Both the position numbers and the translations under genes were made by a program. The notes under the pieces were generated by a model. That model did not search any database. It saw only the letters and a list, made by a program, of their open reading frames with translations, and had not been told where the DNA came from. Shown here piece by piece: positions 1 to 4,278 of a stretch of DNA of 5,089 nucleotides (positions are counted from its first letter, which is position 1; each line of letters opens with the position of its first letter). This DNA comes from DSYF01 sp041181065 (GTDB taxonomy: Bacteria; Verrucomicrobiota; Verrucomicrobiia; Limisphaerales; DSYF01): positions 1-5,089 of the forward strand of contig JBEGQI010000195.1 in the NCBI GenBank assembly GCA_041181065.1. Direction: 5' to 3'.

Positions 1-38
1 TTTACAAAACCGTTGCTCTACCACTGAGCTAAGCTGGC
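1..38 (-). tRNA. tRNA-Thr (anticodon UGU), 5' half, cut by the window edge
   Basis: Read on the minus strand, this is the first 38 nucleotides of a tRNA. The 7-nt acceptor strand is GCCAGCT, followed by TA, a D-arm of GCTC / AGTGGTA / GAGC, A26, the anticodon strand ACGGT and the loop TTTGTAA. The loop has U33 and puts TGT at positions 34-36, so it reads ACA threonine codons. G1 and C2 agree with the known threonine acceptor identity pairs (G1-C72, C2-G71). The 3' half of the anticodon stem, the variable loop, the T-arm and the CCA end lie to the left of the window. The gene is transcribed away from the FKBP gene. Nothing in the visible half looks degenerate. Identity is secure from the anticodon; completeness cannot be judged. 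Confidence 0.93.
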
Positions 39-44
39 GCCTGT

Positions 45-62
45 GCTGCCGGGGCTGGCAGC
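45..62. repeat. 6-bp perfect inverted repeat in the tRNA leader
   Basis: GCTGCC at 45-50 and GGCAGC at 57-62 are perfect reverse complements around a 6-base spacer. In the tRNA-Thr transcript this would be a GC-rich hairpin a few nucleotides upstream of the mature 5' end, the region RNase P removes. No T run follows it on either strand, so it does not look like a terminator. In a GC-rich region it may be chance. Confidence 0.4.
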
Positions 63-69
63 GGCGCAT

Positions 70-99
70 AGCTAAGGCGGTTTGGCCTCGCTTCGTCAA
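70..99 (-). promoter_or_regulatory. possible promoter of the tRNA-Thr gene
   Basis: On the minus strand TTGACG (94-99) matches the sigma70 -35 consensus at 5 of 6 positions. It lies 18 bases before TTAGCT (70-75), a poor -10 box. A GC-rich stretch follows, as often seen in discriminators of stable RNA genes. The start would give a leader of roughly 20-25 nt before tRNA position 1. The -35 is convincing, the -10 is not, so this is only a candidate. Confidence 0.3.
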
Positions 100-123
100 G
101 GCAACATTCCCGCCCGGCTTAGC

Positions 124-138
124 ACTGGACTTTCCAGT
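124..138. repeat. 6-bp perfect inverted repeat upstream of the FKBP gene
   Basis: ACTGGA (124-129) and TCCAGT (133-138) form a perfect dyad with a 3-base spacer, centred about 77 bases before the FKBP start codon. It could be a protein-binding site or a tight RNA hairpin. No second copy is seen in the window, and no function can be assigned. Confidence 0.35.
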
Positions 139-172
139 CAACTCCGCTAAAACGCCGCTTCCCGAGTGATGA

Positions 173-200
173 TTGAACAACTTCGGCCCGGGATTGTTAT
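173..200 (+). promoter_or_regulatory. possible promoter of the FKBP gene, giving a near-leaderless mRNA
   Basis: TTGAAC (173-178) and TGTTAT (195-200) each match the sigma70 consensus hexamers at 4 of 6 positions and are 16 bases apart. Transcription would begin at about 207-208, essentially at the ATG. No ribosome binding site is visible in front of that ATG, which fits a leaderless message. The match is weak and the sigma factor preferences of the host are unknown. Confidence 0.27.
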
Positions 201-207
201 TTCAACC

Positions 208-1068
208 ATGAACATGAACCGACTCATCCGCTCAACCGCGATCACAACTCTGTTGCTGGCGACACCGGCACTCTTTGCCGCTGACGCCCCGAAACTGGAA
301 ACCCTCAAAGACAAGGTCAGTTATGCCGTCGGCGTCAATTACGCCCGCAACCTGAAGCGTCAGGGGGTGGACTTTGATCCGGCAATCTTCGCCGCCGCCA
401 TGGCGGATGTTTACTCCGGACGCGAACCGGCCCTTTCCGAAGCGGATGGCCGTGCAGCCATCACCGCGTATCAACAGGAACTGCAAGCCAAACAACAGGA
501 AGTGAAAAAAGCCGAAATGGAAAAGGCCCAGGAACTCGGCAAAAAGAACCGCGAAGCCGGCGCCGCTTTCCTCGCAGAAAACGCCAAAAAAGTGGGCGTC
601 AAAATCAAAGAAGTCACCCTGCCCAACGGCAAAAAGGCGGAATTCCAATATAAGATCCTCACGGAAGGCAAAGGCGAGATCCCGAGGGAAAACCATCAGG
701 TCAAAGCAGCCTACCGCGGCACGCTCATCGACGGCACGCAGTTCGACGCGGGCACGCATGAATTCGGCGTCACCCAAGTCATCAAAGGCTGGACCGAAGC
801 ATTGCTCATGATGCCGGTCGGTTCCAAGTGGCAGCTTTTCATCCCAGCAGACCTCGCCTACGAAGACCAGCAGCGCGGCGAACAAATCACCCCCGGCAGC
901 ACGCTCATCTTCGAAATCGAGCTGCTCTCCACCAAAGGCCCCGAGCCCATCGTCAGCGACATCATCAAAGTTCCCTCCGCTGAAGAAATGAAGAAGGGCG
1001 CGAAGATCGAGACCATCAAAGCCGAAGACGTCGAGAAGCTCCGCAAGGAACAGGAGCAAAAGAAGTAA
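208..1068 (+). CDS. secreted FKBP-type peptidyl-prolyl cis-trans isomerase (FkpA/Mip-like)
   Basis: Predicted to catalyse cis-trans isomerisation of X-Pro bonds and to act as a folding chaperone in the periplasm. From the ATG at 208 the protein is 286 residues. Residues 1-24 are a Sec signal peptide: Arg5 and Arg8, a hydrophobic core, and cleavage likely after Ala24 or Ala25. Residues 29-125 resemble the helical FKBP_N dimerisation domain and include a Lys/Glu/Gln-rich, probably coiled-coil stretch (about 85-118). Residues 160-241 are the FKBP domain, with pocket residues Tyr169, Asp180, Phe186, Val191-Ile192, Trp195, Tyr218 and Phe235. A charged tail fills 244-286. The segment between Asp180 and Trp195 is about five residues shorter than in FkpA. 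A GTG/ATG pair at 166/169 would extend the protein by 14 residues but bury the signal peptide, so 208 (or ATG 214) is preferred. It forms its own unit, ending at a strong terminator. Family is certain; substrate unknown. Confidence 0.92.
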   Translation: MNMNRLIRSTAITTLLLATPALFAADAPKLETLKDKVSYAVGVNYARNLKRQGVDFDPAIFAAAMADVYSGREPALSEADGRAAITAYQQELQAKQQEVKKAEMEKAQELGKKNREAGAAFLAENAKKVGVKIKEVTLPNGKKAEFQYKILTEGKGEIPRENHQVKAAYRGTLIDGTQFDAGTHEFGVTQVIKGWTEALLMMPVGSKWQLFIPADLAYEDQQRGEQITPGSTLIFEIELLSTKGPEPIVSDIIKVPSAEEMKKGAKIETIKAEDVEKLRKEQEQKK

Positions 1069-1085
1069 TCGATACCGTTTTTCTC

Positions 1086-1122
1086 AACCCGTGGACGTTC
1101 GCTCGTCCACGGGTTTTTGTTT
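1086..1122 (+). terminator. strong rho-independent terminator of the FKBP gene
   Basis: A perfect 12-bp stem pairs 1086-1097 with 1104-1115 around the 6-base loop TTCGCT. Its 3' side runs into a T-rich tract at 1114-1122 (five T, G, three T). It begins 17 bases after the FKBP stop codon. The complementary strand has no U tract after the stem, so it should work only for plus-strand transcripts. It separates the FKBP gene from the hemL cluster. Confidence 0.92.
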
Positions 1123-1152
1123 GCGTGATTCCCAACTCATTCTGGATATTCT
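1121..1152 (+). promoter_or_regulatory. possible promoter of the hemL operon, close against the start codon
   Basis: TTGCGT (1121-1126) could be a -35 box and GATATT (1145-1150) a -10 box with 18-base spacing. The overlapping TATTCT (1147-1152) is an alternative -10 that ends 6 bases before the ATG. Both are imperfect. The argument for a promoter here is positional: only about 36 bases lie between the terminator T tract and hemL, so any promoter after the terminator must start transcription at or very near the ATG at 1159. Confidence 0.3.
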
Positions 1153-1158
1153 TTCGCC

Positions 1159-2445
1159 ATGATTTCGCGAGCCAAGTCCGACGCGCTGTTCACTGAGGCG
1201 CTTAACTACATCCCCGGCGGCGTCAATTCTCCCGTCCGCGCCTTTCGCGCCGTGGGTGGCAATCCGTTCTTCGTCAACAAAGCCAAAGGCTGCCGCGTCA
1301 CCACCGTCGATGGCGATGAGCTGATCGATTACGTCGGCACTTGGGGCCCGGCGATCCTCGGCCACGCGCATCCCAAGATCATCAAGGCCGTGCAAGACAC
1401 CGCCGCGTTCGGCACCAGCTTCGGCATCCCAAATCCGCTTGAAGTCACGATGGCCAAACTCATCTGCGCCTCCGTCCCGAGCGTCCAGAAAGTCCGCATG
1501 ACCAACTCCGGCACCGAAGCGTGCATGAGCGCCATCCGCCTCGCGCGCGGTTTCACCAAGCGCGACAAGATCATCAAGTTCGACGGTTGCTACCACGGCC
1601 ACACCGACTCGCTCCTCGTCAAAGCCGGCTCCGGCGCGCTCACGTTCGGCAATCCCGACAGCGCCGGTGTTCCCGCCGCGTTCACGCAACACACCATCGT
1701 GGTGCCTTACAACGATGTTGAAGCCGTGAAAGCCACGTTCGCCGCGAACCCCGGCCAGATCGCCGGTATCATCGTTGAACCCGTGCCCGGCAACGCGGGA
1801 CTCTATCTCCCCCGCCCCGGCTATCTGGAATTCCTCCGCGAGATCACAAAGCAAGATGGCGCCGTGCTCATCTTCGACGAAGTCATGACCGGCTTCCGCC
1901 TCGCGCTCGGCGGCGCGCAACAACGCTTCGGCATCACGCCCGACCTCTCCACGTTCGGCAAGATCATCGGCGGCGGTTTGCCCGTCGGTGCGTTTGGTGG
2001 GCGCGCGGAGATCATGGATTGCCTAGCGCCCCTCGGCCCCGTGTATCAAGCCGGCACGCTCAGCGGCAATCCGCTCGCCATGTCGGCGGGTATCGCGAAC
2101 CTGGAAGAACTCCAGACCAGCGGCGCGTATTGCGCCTTGGAAGAACTCGGCCAGCAACTCGAAGAAGGCATGAAGTCCGCCGCGAAGTCCGCCAACATCC
2201 CGCTCACCGTCAACAACTGCGGCTCGATGTTCTGCGGCTATTTCACCAGCGAGCCCGTGTGGAATCTGGCCGACGCCATGAAGTCCAACCGCGAACGCTT
2301 CAAGAAATTCTTCCACGGCATGCTGAACGAAGGCGTCTATCTCGCCCCGTCGCAATTCGAAGCCGGCTTCATCTCCGTGGCGCACTCGCCCACGGACATT
2401 GACGCCACCGTCCGCGCGGCAGCGAAGGTGATGAAAACGTTGTAA
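1159..2445 (+). CDS. hemL: glutamate-1-semialdehyde 2,1-aminomutase
   Basis: A PLP enzyme of the cytoplasm that converts glutamate-1-semialdehyde to 5-aminolevulinate, the last step of the tRNA-dependent C5 route to haem and other tetrapyrroles. The 428 residues match the family length (E. coli 426). Visible signatures are the N-terminal GGVNSPVRAF (20-29), the NSGTEA phosphate/substrate loop (116-121), DGCYHGH before the mobile loop, DEVMTGFR with Asp240 (contact to the PLP ring nitrogen), the Schiff-base lysine Lys268 in TFGKIIGGGLP, and the QAGTLSGNPLA segment. This combination separates GSA aminomutase from other class III aminotransferases. The start at 1159 matches the usual N-terminus. 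No Shine-Dalgarno motif precedes it. It heads a tight cluster, with ruvX beginning 6 bases after its stop. No other tetrapyrrole gene is in the window; the substrate-making HemA must be encoded elsewhere. Confidence 0.97.
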   Translation: MISRAKSDALFTEALNYIPGGVNSPVRAFRAVGGNPFFVNKAKGCRVTTVDGDELIDYVGTWGPAILGHAHPKIIKAVQDTAAFGTSFGIPNPLEVTMAKLICASVPSVQKVRMTNSGTEACMSAIRLARGFTKRDKIIKFDGCYHGHTDSLLVKAGSGALTFGNPDSAGVPAAFTQHTIVVPYNDVEAVKATFAANPGQIAGIIVEPVPGNAGLYLPRPGYLEFLREITKQDGAVLIFDEVMTGFRLALGGAQQRFGITPDLSTFGKIIGGGLPVGAFGGRAEIMDCLAPLGPVYQAGTLSGNPLAMSAGIANLEELQTSGAYCALEELGQQLEEGMKSAAKSANIPLTVNNCGSMFCGYFTSEPVWNLADAMKSNRERFKKFFHGMLNEGVYLAPSQFEAGFISVAHSPTDIDATVRAAAKVMKTL

Positions 2446-2451
2446 TCCGCC

Positions 2452-2865
2452 ATGCGCATCCTAGCCCTTGATCACGGAACCGTCCGCATCGGCGTCGCGT
2501 TGAGCGACGAACTGAAGATGATCGCCTCACCGCTGGAATTCATCCCGGCCGAACCATTCGCCGAAGTGCTCACCAAGCTGCGCGAGCTGGTGCGCGATAA
2601 GGAAGTTGAACTCATCGTCATCGGCATGCCACGCAACATGGACGGCACCTACGGCCCGGCAGCCGAGAAAGTGCGGGAGTTCGCCACGGCCTTGAAGGAC
2701 GCCATCGCCATCCCGATCAAGCTTTGGGACGAGCGGCTCACGTCCACGCAGGCCAACAAACTGCTCATCTCCGGCGGGGTGCGACGCGACAAACGGAAGG
2801 AGAAAGTGGACGGCATGGCGGCGGCGATCTTTTTGCAAAGCTATCTCGACGCGGTCGCGTCTTAA
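2452..2865 (+). CDS. ruvX: YqgF/RuvX family nuclease, 16S rRNA 5'-end maturation / putative Holliday junction resolvase
   Basis: A small RNase H-fold protein. In E. coli YqgF is needed for 5' maturation of pre-16S rRNA; Holliday-junction resolvase activity has also been proposed for the family. The 137 residues (E. coli 138) carry the expected blocks: LALDHGTVRIGVALSD with catalytic Asp7, GMPRNMDGTYGPAAEKV (58-74), DERLTST (93-99) with Glu94, and VDGMAAAIFLQSYLD with Asp120. These acidic residues are the presumed metal ligands and all are present. The start codon lies 6 bases after the hemL stop, in the same frame, with no ribosome binding site between, so translation is probably coupled to hemL by re-initiation. 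truA follows after 15 bases. Family assignment is firm; which of the two activities matters here cannot be told from sequence. Confidence 0.95.
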   Translation: MRILALDHGTVRIGVALSDELKMIASPLEFIPAEPFAEVLTKLRELVRDKEVELIVIGMPRNMDGTYGPAAEKVREFATALKDAIAIPIKLWDERLTSTQANKLLISGGVRRDKRKEKVDGMAAAIFLQSYLDAVAS

Positions 2866-2880
2866 GCCGGATCCAACCGC

Positions 2881-3705
2881 GTGATTACCACCCGCGTCAA
2901 ACTCACCATCGCTTACGACGGCACGCACTACGATGGCTGGCAATGGCAGCCAGACGCCAAGGGCGTGCAACAAGTGGTCGAGAACGCACTGGGCAAACTC
3001 ATGCCCGGCGCCCTGCATCGCTTGCATAGCTCCAGCCGCACGGATGCCGGTGTTCATGCCCTCGGCATGGTGGCGCACGTGGACTTGCCATTGAACCAGA
3101 GCCGCATGACGCCGCGCAAACTGCGCATCGCCCTGAACGCTTACCTGCCGGAAGACATCCGTGTGCTGGAATCCGTTCGCGCCCGGCCGGATTTTCACGC
3201 GCGCTTCCACGCCACCGGCAAACAATACCGCTACACCGTTTGGAATCATCCCGCGATGAATCCCCTGCTCCGCGGTCGCGCGTGGCATGTGCCCGTGAAG
3301 CTCGACTTCCGGGCAATGAAGCGCGCCGCCAAACATTTCGTCGGCAAACAAGACTTCCGCTCGCTCGCCACCAATCGCGGCCAAGTCTTGAAGGACGCGG
3401 TGCGCACGTTGACCCGATGCGACCTGACGCGCAACGGGTCCCAATTCAACTTCGTCATCGAGGGCGATGGGTTTCTCTACAAGATGTGCCGCAGCATCGT
3501 GGGCACGTTGGTGCAAGTCGGCAAAGGCCGGTTCACCGAAGCTGACATCCAGGCAATGCTCGCTGCCGAAGATCGCACCACCGCCGGCATGACCGCCCCG
3601 GCACATGGGTTGGTGTTGTGGAAAGTGTTCTATTCCAAGAATGGCAAACCGCGCAGCGCCAAAGCCGAATCGCCCGCCGAAGTTGAAACTCAAGACGCGG
3701 AATAG
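2881..3705 (+). CDS. truA: tRNA pseudouridine(38-40) synthase
   Basis: Isomerises uridine to pseudouridine at positions 38, 39 and 40 of the tRNA anticodon stem-loop. It is 274 residues long (E. coli 270). Key features are the N-terminal AYDGTHYDGWQWQP, the catalytic motif SSRTDAGVHALG with nucleophile Asp55, ARFHATGKQYRYTVWN (about 107-122), and GDGFLYKMCRSIVGTL (195-210). The fold normally ends near GLVLWKVFY (243-251). The remaining 23 residues, rich in Lys, Glu and Ala, look like a disordered extra tail. Translation must start at the GTG at 2881: the first in-frame ATG is at residue 42 and would remove the conserved N-terminus. The bases GGAT about 8 upstream are at best a weak ribosome binding site. 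It sits between ruvX and trmL, another anticodon-arm modifier, which supports an RNA-maturation operon. Confidence 0.96.
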   Translation: MITTRVKLTIAYDGTHYDGWQWQPDAKGVQQVVENALGKLMPGALHRLHSSSRTDAGVHALGMVAHVDLPLNQSRMTPRKLRIALNAYLPEDIRVLESVRARPDFHARFHATGKQYRYTVWNHPAMNPLLRGRAWHVPVKLDFRAMKRAAKHFVGKQDFRSLATNRGQVLKDAVRTLTRCDLTRNGSQFNFVIEGDGFLYKMCRSIVGTLVQVGKGRFTEADIQAMLAAEDRTTAGMTAPAHGLVLWKVFYSKNGKPRSAKAESPAEVETQDAE

Positions 3706-3732
3706 ATCCAAGCCCGCCCTGCCACTGCCGAC

Positions 3733-4197
3733 ATGAACGTCGTCCTGCTCGAACCTGAAATCCCACCGAACACCGGCAACGTCGCCCGCCTTTGTGCGGC
3801 CACACGCACGACCTTGCATCTCGTGGAGCCGTTCGGGTTCAAGCTGGATGACGCCGCCTTGAAACGCGCCGGCATGGATTACTGGCAGCATGTCAATTGG
3901 CAGCGTTGGAAAAACTGGAACGAGTTCACGGCCAGCATCAAGCCCGGCGCCAAGCTGTGGTTCATTGAGCAAGGCGCGGCAAAATATTACACCGAAGCCA
4001 AGTTCAGCGCCGATGACTACCTCGTCTTTGGGCGCGAAACGGCTGGCGTGCCGCCGGCCTTGCTCGAAGCGCATCGCGAAACCTGGCTGCGAATCCCCAT
4101 GTTCAATCCCAGCGCACGTTCGCTCAATCTCTCCAATTGTGTCGCGCTGGTCCTGTTTGAAGCGCTCCGCCAACAAGGATTCCCCGGCGGCGAATAG
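3733..4197 (+). CDS. trmL: tRNA (cytidine/uridine-2'-O-)-methyltransferase, SPOUT family TrmL
   Basis: Transfers a methyl group from S-adenosylmethionine to the 2'-OH of the wobble nucleotide (position 34); in E. coli the substrates are two leucine tRNAs. The 154 residues (E. coli 157) form a minimal SPOUT domain without an RNA-binding extension. All three family motifs are clear: motif 1 EPEIPPNTGNVARLC (7-21) with Arg19, motif 2 YLVFGRETAGVP (96-107), and motif 3 RIPMFNPSARSLNLSNC (120-136), which forms the trefoil-knot cofactor site, followed by the helix ALVLFEALRQ. The segment RAGMDYW (about residue 45) is also typical of TrmL. Four Trp occur within about 15 residues just after it. The start codon lies 27 bases after truA and has no visible Shine-Dalgarno. 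The substrate tRNAs in this organism are inferred, not seen. Confidence 0.94.
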   Translation: MNVVLLEPEIPPNTGNVARLCAATRTTLHLVEPFGFKLDDAALKRAGMDYWQHVNWQRWKNWNEFTASIKPGAKLWFIEQGAAKYYTEAKFSADDYLVFGRETAGVPPALLEAHRETWLRIPMFNPSARSLNLSNCVALVLFEALRQQGFPGGE

Positions 4198-4200
4198 TTT

Positions 4201-4226
4201 GTGGCACGGTTCAAATTCCGTGTCGC
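4201..4226 (+). other. hairpin with a tRNA T-arm-like loop, between trmL and proA
   Basis: Bases 4201-4209 can pair with 4218-4226 in a 9-bp stem that includes two G-U pairs; the inner five pairs (CACGG with CCGTG) are perfect. The 8-base loop is TTCAAATT, one base longer than the tRNA T-loop pattern TTCAAAT. It starts 3 bases after the trmL stop codon. No T run follows directly, so it is not a standard terminator. It could protect the 3' end of the upstream message, be a relic of a tRNA 3' end, or be chance. No acceptor-strand partner or CCA end is found. Confidence 0.45.
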
Positions 4227-4243
4227 CTCCCGGCTTTCCGCTT

Positions 4244-4272
4244 TTGACCGGCGCCTGATTCCCGTATCTATT
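4244..4272 (+). promoter_or_regulatory. possible promoter of proA
   Basis: TTGACC (4244-4249) matches the -35 consensus at 5 of 6 positions. TCTATT (4267-4272) matches the -10 at 4 of 6 after a 17-base spacer. It ends 6 bases before the proA ATG, so the message would be leaderless or nearly so. The 81-base gap to trmL is wider than the other gaps in the cluster, consistent with an extra promoter, though co-transcription is equally possible. Confidence 0.33.
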
Positions 4273-4278
4273 GGCCCC

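Noticed and set aside
166..207. Upstream GTG/ATG start for the FKBP (14 extra residues)
   Set aside because: It would place unrelated residues before a clear signal peptide, and no ribosome binding site supports it. The ATG at 208 gives a normal Sec signal.
232..1059. 275-codon minus-strand open frame opposite the FKBP
   Set aside because: It is composed of Phe/Leu/Asp/Gly runs, as expected from the reverse complement of Lys/Glu-rich coding sequence. The sense strand carries the FKBP motifs.
1084..1923. 279-codon minus-strand open frame opposite hemL
   Set aside because: It is a shadow in register with the hemL codons, starts inside hemL, ends in the terminator region and shows no recognisable motif.
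4201..4230. A complete or partial tRNA gene before proA
   Set aside because: Only the T-arm-like hairpin is present. There is no D-arm or anticodon arm upstream, the loop has 8 bases instead of 7, and no matching acceptor strand or CCA follows.
4201..4278. Upstream in-frame GTG start for proA (26 extra residues)
   Set aside because: The extension is basic and unlike ProA N-termini, whereas the protein from the ATG at 4279 begins where the family usually does. The stretch also overlaps the hairpin and the promoter candidate.
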